Both the position numbers and the translations under genes were made by a program. From Cardinalis cardinalis (lineage: Eukaryota > Chordata > Aves > Passeriformes > Cardinalidae), in assembly GCA_014549065.1 (NCBI GenBank), contig JACDOX010000024.1:620001-684000 (forward strand): a stretch of 64,000 nucleotides of DNA. Reading direction: 5' to 3'. Positions 50,501-60,310 of the stretch are shown one piece after another; the first letter of the stretch is position 1; each line of letters begins with the position of its first letter. Below the pieces are notes generated by a model. It saw only the letters and a list, made by a program, of their open reading frames with translations, was not told the origin of the DNA and searched no databases.

Positions 50501-51692
50501 GTTGCATCTCCAAAGATAGCAGCAGGATTTTTCCTGTACACTTGTTTCTAGATCTTCCAAGATAGGACATAGTTCAAGAATAAAAGTTCTCCCAGATGGC
50601 ACTCTGAGTTTTTTGGAAATAGACAAACAGAAATAAGCAGCTTTGGCAGAAGTGTTTCAAATTTTCGAGTTAAAATTATTTGAAGAAGTTATTCAGCTTG
50701 TGCAAATTTGCAGAACACAGAGGAGATTCCGACNGGATCTGTGAGATGTCCACTAGAAATCTGCCAACTTCCCTGCCACCCACTGCTTCTATGCTGCCCC
50801 CTCATTCACAGACACAGAGTGAGGATACCTGTGGGTTGTTCTGCCCTCCAGCCTTAGACAATACAAGCAGCTCCATTTCCAAGTGCTCTTGGCTCAAGGC
50901 TGGTCCTCTCTCTGATGAACTGCTCCTCAGATTTACATTGTGCTGGACAGTCCAAATCTCATGATAAGTAATGATTACAACCCATAAAACTATTTGTAGT
51001 TTTCTCACTACTAAGAAAATGCAGTAGACTCCAACCTGACAAGACCCTCGTCACCAGTTCTGCTGCAGCCAGCCAGGACTGGATTCTGTTTTGGGGAGAG
51101 TGGCACAGGCAGCTCTGAGATGTGTTTTTCTAGTACTTCCATTTGGTTACTATTGTCCTGTGCATGGATTTCTGTTCTGTTTAATTAATTTTTAACTTTA
51201 CAGAGCAGTTTTGAGGACTTTTTCGTTTATTTTCGTGTGTGTGCCAGATGACCTCAGTGCTGCAGCAGCAAATAAAAGAACTGGAAGCAGTTTTGGGCTC
51301 TGTCAGGACGCATTGTGTCAGGGGCAAGGAAGGAGATGCTAANGGCTGCTCCTGGCATCAGCTTTGCACTGGGCCAGAAGGAGCCAGGCCAGACCCAGCC
51401 ATGCTGAGATCAGGGGATAAGGGGGTGGTTACTCATCCAGCACATCATCCCACTGCTTGGGGCCCACCGGGGAGGCTTCTGGTCAGTCCCTGGTGCTTCC
51501 CTCCTNCCTCAGATCTTGTGTTTGCCTATCATGTGATGTGGGCCTGTGGCTACCAAAGCCCCTAACCCTGCCCCACAGAATCAATGGGAGGGGAGAGCTG
51601 CACAGACCAGCTCACAGCTCAGCAGGGGGTTTTGATGAAAAAGAGAGAAATATCAACCAAACAATCTCCTTTTCATCTTATTCAGAATCAAG
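47521..51692. other. Unassigned non-coding sequence
   Basis: No gene recognised. A short TG/TA run lies at 48073-48092. AT-rich sequence dominates 48900-50000. Frames of up to 108 codons (plus 51239-51565, minus 50312-50626) have no known domain. The plus frame at 51239 begins with a helix-like stretch, but the rest is low-complexity Gly/Pro-rich and carries ambiguous codons. Confidence 0.55.
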
Positions 51693-51741
51693 TAATAATG
51701 ATTTGAGTCATATGGGTAATAATAAATTTGAGTCATATGGG
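51693..51741. repeat. Two-copy tandem repeat, about 24 bp
   Basis: Copy one is taataatgatttgagtcata plus tggg (51693-51716). Copy two at 51717-51741 differs by one inserted base and one substitution in its AT part and is otherwise identical. It is a small, fairly recent duplication. Confidence 0.9.
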
Positions 51742-52222
51742 AAAGCACATCTGCCACTTGCTTTCAACAGCTCATAGCTGAGTTTGCCATGGGTTTGGTA
51801 TCTTCACTATCCAAATGCTGCTTACTGACAGACATGATTTCTAACATCTATCCATCCACTAGTTCTACCAATAAACACCATGAAGGTTTACCATTTATCT
51901 TCTCTCTAATCCNAACTTATTTTCCATGTCCAGGTTATATCTCACCCACAAATTAGTCCACCATTTTCAAAGGATTTAAGGACTTCTAGATCAAATAGAA
52001 GCATTTAAGAAATATTTGTCATTTTCCATGCTAAGGAAACTTCCCTGTCAAACCACTCAGAAGCCACTCTGGCAGTCGCTCTGGCACCACCCAAGCAGGG
52101 ACAAGAGCCCCTCCACAGCTACACCTTCCCCCCCGCCCTCACAGAGCCACACCAGGTGTCCTTGTCAGCTTGAACACAGGCTTCCCACAGCAGAGTCTCA
52201 GACATCCAGCTCCTTAAAATAA

Positions 52223-52228
52223 TTTAAT
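52223..52228 (-). promoter_or_regulatory. Candidate poly(A) signal of the LTR-like unit
   Basis: The hexamer ATTAAA on the minus strand lies 84 bases downstream of the TATA box, a usual spacing for a short LTR R region. Confidence 0.4.
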
Positions 52229-52311
52229 CATGGTGCAATAACTAAATNACAAAATAACAGGTTGAGCTAGGTGCCTCCAAGGAGGGGCCCCAAACAAAGG
52301 AACCACGGGGC

Positions 52312-52318
52312 TTTTATA
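52312..52318 (-). promoter_or_regulatory. Candidate TATA box of the LTR-like unit
   Basis: TATAAAA is embedded in GC-rich flanks (GGGTATAAAAGCCCC on the minus strand), as is typical of retroviral and strong core promoters. Transcription would begin roughly 25-30 bases further, near 52285, and run towards lower coordinates. Confidence 0.5.
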
Positions 52319-52708
52319 CCCCGCAGAGTCTCAGGGAAACAAAGTCTGAGGCCCTCAGCTCCTGCTGCGCCTCTGAGTGTCCCNTCCCCTGGCTGCACCA
52401 CAGGCTCCCATGCCCTTTGCTCTGCAAAGGGTTGGCAGCTCACAGCCNCTNGTCTCAGCTCGGGCTCCTGCTCCCAGAGCTCAGCCTACTGCTGGCACGG
52501 CAGCTTCTTCAAGCNCCTCAGACGGTCTCAAACCTGATCTTCTCTTACTATGGGCAAGTCTTCATTGTCCCAGTTCATGCCTTGAGATTTAGAGGCTCAA
52601 AGTGTGTTGAGCCTCAATTGTCATTGAAAANTGGGGCAAATAAAAACTTGTGGTGCATGATACCCCACGATCAGAAAAAAAATTTTGTACAAGCAAGTGA
52701 AAATGAAG

Positions 52709-52748
52709 ATTCAGGTATGTCAAGATAAATTCAGGTAAAGCAAGACCT
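52709..52748. repeat. Imperfect 20-bp tandem repeat
   Basis: gattcaggtatgtcaagata (52709-52728) and aattcaggtaaagcaagacc (52729-52748) share the pattern attcaggta-n-caaga. It is a short duplication of no evident function. Confidence 0.7.
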
Positions 52749-54330
52749 GAGGCTTTGTAAACTCACTGCNAAGCCTGTGAGCTGTTTGTAGGAGCAGCAA
52801 TACTGTATATACAAGGCTGCAGGGCCACACGAAAACAGTCATCTGTGTAACTGAGTGAGTCCAAAAGTATTCCCCCACATAATCATGAATCATGAATCCC
52901 TGACTGAGAGCCTTTTTGCTATTGCAACCTTGCCTGAGAAGATCTAATTCTCACACATCTCACATATCCACTCAGAAGCACAAATAGCCATTAATCTCAG
53001 CTGACTTTACATAGTTTTGATTCTTGGTGCAATAACACCATCAGTGTCAGAAGGGAATATTCAGGCAATGACTGCACCTCTTGCACATAAAATGCCTCCA
53101 GATAAAAGAGGCATTTGCACAAAATGTTAGCAAGCTGTGCTGTCTACAGGACACATCCTGCCCCTATTAAAACAGGAGAATTCAGGGAGTAATTTAAAAA
53201 TAATGACAATAAAGGTGGTGATAGAGACAACAGCAAGAACTATCTAGATGATTTTGTATCTTGCAGTAAACTACTGTCTTTCTGCAAAGATGATTTCTGC
53301 ATCTGCTAACCTGGGGGCAGCTTTGGTCCAAAGCCTTTGAATTTATGGAGAATACTTTTATTATGATGATGAAGCAGGAGCTAATTTTCAGTGAAACAGG
53401 TGATGAGTAAGCTGAAACAAAGCAGTTTTCAAGGAAACACCTCAGTCAAACATGACCTGGTGCAGCCACAGAGGTAAAAATGACTTTGCTGGGCTTCTCA
53501 ACAAAGAGAAATACATAACCACAGGAAGCAAGCACCCCATTTCATGTTAAGAGCATTTTCTTTCTGCTCCTGAGCAGCTCTACAAAGAAAGCATGCCCAA
53601 GGAAAACCAGAAGGTTTTCACNCTTTTCAGTGGGTTTTATTTTACAGTAAAGAAGGAATAAGAAGTCNCAACCTAGCAGAATTGCCATGGCAAGCAAAGC
53701 CCCTGCTTTTGTGTTCTCANCTTAATTCAGCTTTTTGCTTATTCCTCCGCTATTGTTAGAACAGAGTGAAAGCATTTGACAAAACACAAAGTAGCAACAT
53801 GGGAAAGTTGCAGAAGGAAATATTTTTCATCGTACAGCTTTGCACAAATTTTGGGCTTCTGGAGGAAAGTGTGGTTGCTCATTTTAAACCTGCCTGTGCT
53901 TGGCCCTCTCTGAACACCCAAGCTTTGAACTTGCAAGACACCGCAATGGCTTTGAAACTGTTCCTTCAAAGCTTTTTCACACATTGCTAGATCAATTTGC
54001 TTCTGCTCTTCTTGTCTTTAGCAGTTCAAATGCAGATTATAATCTATGTTGTTCTTCCCTAAGATGCCCTGCATAAAATCATATGAGAAAAATGTCCCCT
54101 AAAACTTTGTGGAATTTTATAGAAGGAAATACCTTACACCTGGCAGCAGGAAGACATCTCTTCACTCTTTTTCCTTCTGGAGGAGCCAGAGAGCTTAAAA
54201 TGAAAGCAGCAGGTGGGATACTTTTCCAGCTTCCTTTTTCTCTCCTAAAGAGGGAGCTAGAAAGCTGAGTGGGGGGTTTTATTAGGGTTTTTTATGTTAA
54301 TGTTTAGGGGTTTCTTTCAATTAACCTCAT
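52749..54330. other. Unassigned non-coding sequence
   Basis: No gene recognised. A small repeated word (atcatga, twice) lies near 52882-52896. Frames on both strands at 53739-53990 are under 82 codons and lack known domains. Confidence 0.55.
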
Positions 54331-54332
54331 GG

Positions 54333-54895
54333 TGTCCTGTGCTGCATCCAAAGCAGNGTGGCCAGCAGGGCCAGGGAGGGGNTTCTGCCCCTGCTCTGGT
54401 GAGACCCCACCTGCAGGGCTGCATCCAGCTCTGGGGTCCCCAGCACAGGAAGGACATCAACCTGTTGGAGAGAGTCCAGAGGAGGCCACCAAGATGATAA
54501 AAGGGATGGANCACNTCTCCTGTGGGGGAAGGCTGAGAGAGTTGGGTTTGTTCAGCCTGAAAAACAGAAGGTTTTGGAATCATCTAATTGTGGCCTTCCA
54601 GTTCCTGAAGGGAGCCCAAAAGAAAGATGGAGAGAGGCTTGTTACAAAGGCCTGTAGTGACAGGACAAGGCCTAATGGCTTCAAACTGAAAAACAGCAGA
54701 TTTCTTATATTAGCTATTAGGAAAAAATTCCTTGCCATGAATGTGGGGAGGCACTGGAACAGGTTGCCCAGCCAAATCACAGGTACTCATCCCTGAAAGT
54801 ACCCAAGACCAGATTGGATAGAGGTTTGAGCAACCTGATCTAATGAAATATATCCCTGACCATGGCAAGGGGAGGGGAATCAATAGACTCTCTGC
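54333..54895 (+). mobile_element. CR1 LINE, 5'-truncated, plus strand
   Basis: The 3' part of a CR1 element in sense orientation. It begins in the reverse-transcriptase C-terminus (tggccagcagggccagggag), then 'ggagagagtccagaggaggc' and 'accaagatgataaaagggat'. Next come 'aaggctgagagagttgggtt', 'gtgacaggacaaggcctaat' and 'gaggcactggaacaggttgc'. It ends around 'caacctgatctaatgaaata' and 'tccctgaccatggcaagggg'. This is the standard CR1 3' order. The terminal 8-bp repeat is missing or degraded. It belongs to a different subfamily from the pair at 41.9 and 46.6 kb: its untranslated part has the 'gcaacctgatcta' ending rather than the 'gatctggagctgggtgatgg' ending. Confidence 0.92.
54390..54500 (+). 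pseudogene. CR1 reverse-transcriptase extreme C-terminus
   Basis: The plus frame reads LVRPHLQGCIQLWGPQHRKD and then LLERVQRR, which is the conserved end of CR1 reverse transcriptase. The frame then breaks: the expected ATKMIKG continuation is found in a neighbouring frame at about 54488-54509. Only about 40 residues survive, so no activity is possible. Confidence 0.88.
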
Positions 54896-57800
54896 ATGGA
54901 AGGTTCTTCACTTAATTTGAAATTGAGTTTATTAAAAATAATATTAAGAAAATTTGTTTAATGGTCTTACACATCTGTATCCTGGGCAATTAATTTTCTT
55001 TTGCTATTCTGGTAGAGAGTCTGGTTTTCATTAATATGGAAATGTGAATGAGGGAAAAAAACTGGAGAAGGCTAATAAAAATATTATCAGTATTTGTTTT
55101 GATGATGGTAACAAGCAAGCCTCATGACCTCTTCTGTGTTTCCCTCCATGCCTTTTGCCAATTATTTTATACTTTTCTCTTTCCAATTCTCCTGCTGAAG
55201 ACAGAGGTAATAGCTCTACTGTCTCCTGTAAAATGTCGTGAAACCTGGCAAATCAAACTGCAGCATCTGAATGAGAAGTTTTTATTTCCTCAAGTATGTC
55301 TGTTAAAGAAAATCCCATGTGTAAGGTACTCGAGATTTAACATCTGGTAAAGAATGGTCAAAAGTCTGTGGAATGTTATTGTGGTTCACTTTGAAAGAAT
55401 TGGCAGTAAAATCAACCACACTTTTAGGTTCCTTGAATAAGACAGTCAAACACTTCCTCTTTCAGGGATGAACTATGAACCTATTATACTCTCTACAAGA
55501 ATCTTCACACCTTTCTCTAAAAAAAGATAAGCTCCAAATACTTACCTTCCCCGTTGAAATTGCCTGACTTATGCAAGAGTTGATCAAGCCTATAGTCATC
55601 CCCAACGACTTTTAGACAATTTCCTATTAGTCTGTTGTGGTTTTGCNTGCTGCAAAATCAGCTGAGGTGCTCTAAATCAGGTTTAAAGGTGGCTGAAGGA
55701 GCTGAGTGCCTGACAAAAGTTTGCATACTTTACACATTTCTCTGCAAGCAAGGCATTATGGGAAATTATTGAAAAAGAATTATGAAACACTGACAATAAC
55801 CTGAGAAATATGCTTGAAGTCTTTATTTGCCTGGCAGGGTTAGTGCTGTTAAGATTTTNTTTACATTTGGTTCACTACAATAGATGTTCCTCTCATAGAA
55901 GTGATACTCTAAGATGAAAATAACACATAGCCAAAAAAGGTATTGCTTTACTTGACTGGAGAGAGGCAATTTCTGAGTCTAGGCATGGAGTTTATGATAT
56001 CTTATGCCTGTGACACAAATAACAAAACTTTTAAATTTAAGCATAAGGAGTCCATTTCTTTTCCATTTTCCTGTCTTAAAGTTCCTGTTGCATCTTCACT
56101 CTGACCACGACTCAAAGTTTACAGAAGTAAAGGGAATGCTATTCACTGAAATCTGGAGGTACTCTAACGGTCCCTGGTGTGATTAACAGAGATATCAAAC
56201 TCTTATATAATGTTCAGCAAACCTAAGTAGCTGTTGTGGATGCCTTTTTGTGATTAATTAGCACATATGCTTGCTGCCACAGAGGTTACTGGAGACAAAG
56301 TCTTGGGTTTTTTTCTCTTTTTGACAAACATGTTCCTGTATTGTAACTTGAAACTCTACTTGAAGATACTGGATGAGGTTTTCCTTCTGTGGTTCACTTG
56401 CCCATCCAAAGCAGCCAAAGAACACAGGAAGTTTCTTCCTGTGCTTGAAAAATTATTCCTCATTTGAAGCTGAACTACTTTCCTCCAATTAAGTGTAANT
56501 ATTATGTGTATATACACATTATATTACATAGTACAAAGCACTACCACATACTAGGACATAGCAAGGAATAAGTTCAGTTGCTGGTATGACTATTTGACCA
56601 TTTGAAAAATGGTTAAAAGCAAAGTAATTGCATTCCAATTCTTTATGGGTATATGAGCTGTCTCAAAAGGGTTTGGGGAGTTTTTTATCTTTGACATTAT
56701 GGGGATTTTATAGATTTACATTTAGATATCTTCAGGTATTTAGGNGACAGGAATGCTGAGCTCACCTTCAAAGGAGAAAAAAAAGTCATCCTCAGCATTT
56801 CTCATCCCCTTTGACTGGCAAAGCCTGGTCCTGTGATCAGGTGGTAGCTGAAGTTAGTTTCACATTTATACAATTTNATGGTATGTTTTCCTGAGGAAGA
56901 ACTTAAAATAATCAGTCTTGTCAAGCTAGAAAAATTGTCACCTGCCCTTGCACTTTGTCTAGTGTGCTCTGAGCTCCTGCAGGCCCTAATGTCTCATCTG
57001 TCGTATGCACCTAGTGCTGGCTTATCTGATCCCTAAAATTATCATGTCATTCATCTTTATGTTTTGCCATGGTCAAGCCTGCTGTTGTTCCTCAGCTTAT
57101 CATGGCTATGTTTTCCACAAAGCCAGTGGAAAAATGCTGCAATGCTTCAAAAAATTTGGTAAGCAGGTGAACTGGATGCCACCTGGAAAGGTGAAGATAT
57201 GATTGTTANGAAATTCTGTCTTCCAGAAGGTGATATGATGAATTGCTGGTACCCTACAAGTAACCAAAACAGACTACTGGGATTTTTCTCAGAGTTTACA
57301 TTCTCATAGTCTGCAGTGGGGCTGCATGAGGCAGCTGCTGGCACCTTGTGGNTGCCTTTGGCTAAAAACTTCATAGTAGCTTGTCCCCGAATCTCCATGC
57401 TCACTGGCGTCGTCCAGCTGGATCAGGTGTTCTGCCTGACCGAGAACCTGAGATGAAACCTTTCACACTCCTTCCCTCTGTGATTAGTTTGGAAGTNATT
57501 TGAAGGGGCTTATATCCTGCAGGACAGTGACTGAGTTCCCTGGTTGTCTCCTGTTGCACCTAGCCACAGAAATTCCTGTCCCTTCAAAGATGGGTGTGGA
57601 AAGGCAGGGACAGGCTGGTCCCCAAATGCAGTTGCTTGGGTCACTCTCGTGACGTCTATTATCAATTTCATTCGGGAGTAACTTAGATGGGTATTTCTGT
57701 GGTGTGGATTTGTTGGGGTCTTTTTTACACTGCAAACTGAGTTAATAGTATTTGCCTTCATAAATATTGTTATCATGAAATTCCTAAGTATTTTTTATTG

Positions 57801-58690
57801 AGGTCCTGAAGACAAGACTGCTGAAGTAAGCAAACTAGTGAGTTTTAAGGATGAGTAATAGGTGATTTGGTGTATGAATACAGATAGCTTTAGACACAGA
57901 AGATGATGTGAGGATGGGAAAAAACAGTACAAAGAGCCATCAGAGAGGCCAANGGCAGTGTGATTAAGGCTGAAATCGGGATTAATGAAAGCAGAATCGT
58001 GATGACTCAACAGTGCTGCTTGTCCTCTGCCACTTGGAGGAGGACACCACCCAGCTGTGGCNGTGGCAGTGTTTCCACAGCAGAGCAAGGAGATCTTCAG
58101 CTTCAGGGACAANCTGGGGCGCTCCAAGCCTAAGCTTCTTCCAAAAAGCAAAGAGGAACTCTCTGTAATACTTGAACCCAGTGCTGGTGTCTGAGCCTGA
58201 AGTTAGAAAATAGCTTTTTTAGCTCTAAGAGCTCAGCTTGTGGTTTTTGTAAGAGGCCTCACACGGAAAAACACCTCTTTGCCCTACCGGAAAGAAGGAA
58301 TGTCCCTGGTTGAACTTTTAGCTCTCTGTGCCAGTAGTCCCACCAGCCCTAAGAGAGGCATGCTATAGGGTAACAAAACAAAAGCCTAATTTTTCTCTGC
58401 AGTTTTAACTTTTTCTACCATATGTCTTCCTCCTTGTGGGAATTTCAGCAGAATACGTGGTGTCCTTCGGAGCTTCAGTACACTTTTTTTTCTGAGACTC
58501 ACAGGCTCAAAAACCTGTGCTAGCATCAGGCAATTTTGTTTCCTGTCATTTATTACCCTGTTAGTGCAAACGCCTTTTTTTCTAAAGCACATAACTTGTG
58601 GTCAGCTGCATCTGGTACTACTACACAATTACGGTAAATTTACATTTTACCAGCTGAAATTTCCTGTAAGCCTTCTGTGGGCTAGAAATA
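54896..58690. other. Unassigned non-coding sequence
   Basis: No gene recognised. Frames reach 118 codons (minus 57795-58151, with several ambiguous codons) and lack known domains. The DNA is AT-leaning up to 57000 and more mixed afterwards. TA/TG words occur near 56505-56530. Confidence 0.55.
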
Positions 58691-58771
58691 TAAAATGAAA
58701 CTAAGCAAACACAGTCTGACAAATGAGAAATATTATTTTATTTTATTTTTTGTTTGTTTTTTTAATAACAG

Positions 58772-58972
58772 TATCTGGACTGACTGCTGTCCTATCACAA
58801 CTCGTGACAGGCGTGAAAAATTCATACAGCAAAAAATTATTTTCAAGATATTTGCAGACATTGTCCTCTGTCACAATAAACTCTGCACAGGCTTATGNGC
58901 TTGATGCTCTGCACAGGCTTATGGGTGGGAATGTTTCTAGTGAACAGTCAATTCTGAAGGAGCTTGCAAAAG
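58772..58972 (+). other. Exon-like open segment, gene not recognised
   Basis: A long T-rich tract ending in aataacag (58738-58771) looks like a strong splice acceptor. The next 201 bases stay open in the frame that also opens at 58723, and end at AAAAG/GTCTGT, a weak donor. Both ends fall in phase 1, so the segment would be a symmetric 67-codon exon. Its translation looks helical, with the segments GLTAVLSQLVTGV, LFSRYLQTLSSV and SSEQSILKELAKG. I cannot name a protein family, and I found no partner exon nearby. A 26-base direct repeat with one ambiguous base lies inside it. A chance open frame after a T-rich tract is a real alternative. Confidence 0.2.
58881..58923. repeat. 17-bp direct repeat, 26-bp period
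   Basis: The word ctctgcacaggcttatg occurs at 58881-58897 and again at 58907-58923, nine bases apart. The period of 26 is not a multiple of three, so if the region were coding the duplication would shift the frame. Confidence 0.95.
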
Positions 58973-60232
58973 GTCTGTTTTACTCTGTAGTGTTCTAAAC
59001 TGTGCATAAGAACAAGAACATCATCATTTCTTACTTGCAGTCTCACACTAATGTGTGAAGGCATAGTCCCCAAGGCCAATGGGGTTTGTTTGTTTGAGTT
59101 AAACTGACATGATCAGCGCCATTAGGAATATGTAGTATAGGGTNTCAATAAATATTAAATATTATATGTAGCTGAAACTTTATAGGGCTTTTATAACTTT
59201 ATTTATAGGGCTTCAGCTGTGACTGGAGATTTCTGACTGAGATACATGCAATGAATAATGTTGGTGATGAAAATTGCGGGTTTCCTTCTTTCAAAGAGAA
59301 AATGGAAGGTGATCAGAAGTAGTAGCATCCATATTTGCTGGTTATTCCTATGTAAAATTCTTTCCTATGTCCATGTGTTCNCCATTCAGAAGAGAGGAGA
59401 ATTCAGTTTGTTCAACTTTTTGTTCTCCATTGACTGCAAACACAAACAAATGTGCATTTTTGTTTCCTCAGCTGACAAGCTTTCCTCAAGCTGATCTTTC
59501 ACAATCAGGCATTGTGCTGATCCAGGATGGAGTCAGAAGCTACTGAACCTTGCAGCCACCAGGCAGGATGAGCACTTTGCCCTCCTCAAAGGCTGGATCC
59601 AGATGGCTGTCTCGACTCAGTTTNTGCCCAGGCTGGCTGATGTAAAGAGATTTGAGGACTTGCCATTCAATTCTGAGTGGCTCTTCGTGCCAAACTGTGT
59701 GGTATGTGATGATTCAATAATCACATGTGTGAGCTTTCTGTGGAATTGCAGAAGTCAGTATAGAAACAGGATGCATGGTGCTATACAGTCCCACATCTCT
59801 GCTGAACAATTTGCTTTTGTTTNGAGGAAATTGCTCCTGCAGCGCAGAGGTACCGGGGAACACTGCATGTTTTCTTCAAAGGGCCTCGTGTTTTGGGCTA
59901 GGACAGCAAAAAGTCCTAGGACAGCAAAGGCACTGGCAACATTTTGAACCAGTTGACAGTAGTGAAGAGAAAGAAAAAATACTTTTTTCTTGGGCATACT
60001 TGCTCATGTTTCAGATATCTTTCCAATGTGACCTTTTGAATCTGTTTACACATCCCACACACAGCCTGAGGCAGTGAGGGATGGACTAGAAATGCAGAGC
60101 TGAGTAGTGTATAGCCATTGCACTCACACCATGCCACCCTCTCCCCACACGTGTGCCAGGGGCCAGCTCAGGCCTGGAATGTGGTGGGGCTTCTACANCC
60201 TCNTTGGGGCTGGTGTAGAGGCTGTGACCACA
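58973..60232. other. Unassigned non-coding sequence
   Basis: No gene recognised. A 114-codon plus frame (59603-59947) opens downstream of pyrimidine-rich acceptor-like sequence and contains two ambiguous codons. No domain is evident. The word ctaggacagcaaa is repeated at 59898 and 59916. Confidence 0.5.
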
Positions 60233-60310
60233 NGTGCTGGNTCTGGCTGAAGTAGAGTTAATTTTCTTCACAATGAGTATGGGAGTACATTTTGGATTTG
60301 TTCAGTGACA
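60233..60310 (+). mobile_element. Avian ERVL-type LTR, 5' end fragment
   Basis: From the ambiguous base at 60233 the sequence reads gtgctgg, then ctggctgaagtagagttaat, tttcttcacaatgagtatgg and a 'ttttggattt' word. This matches the well-known start of an abundant avian ERVL LTR: TGTGCTGGTTTTGGCTGGGA, TAGAGTTAATTTTCTTCACA, and then a 'tggatttgtgctg' block. The rest of the LTR, including its TATA box, poly(A) signal and the 'ggttaaaccacaaca' end, cannot be followed past about 60310, so the copy is truncated or strongly diverged. It has no coding potential. Its presence supports an avian origin for the window. Confidence 0.72.

Larger units (their letters stand above)
52047..52560 (-). mobile_element. 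LTR-like unit with TATA box and poly(A) signal, minus strand
   Basis: On the minus strand a TATA box (GGGTATAAAAGCCCC, TATAAAA at 52318-52312) is followed 84 bases later by an ATTAAA polyadenylation signal (52228-52223) in a T-rich setting. Beyond that lies a GT- and G-rich tail. Upstream promoter, TATA box, short R region, poly(A) signal and U5 is the layout of a retroviral LTR. The sequence between the two signals (plus-strand ggttgagctaggtgcctcca, aggaggggccccaaacaaag) has the texture of avian endogenous-retrovirus R regions. A 12-base word gcagagtctcag appears at both 52190 and 52323. I could not fix TG/CA ends or a target-site duplication, and no retroviral coding region adjoins it, so a diverged solo LTR is most likely. 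The upper limit is arbitrary. Confidence 0.5.
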
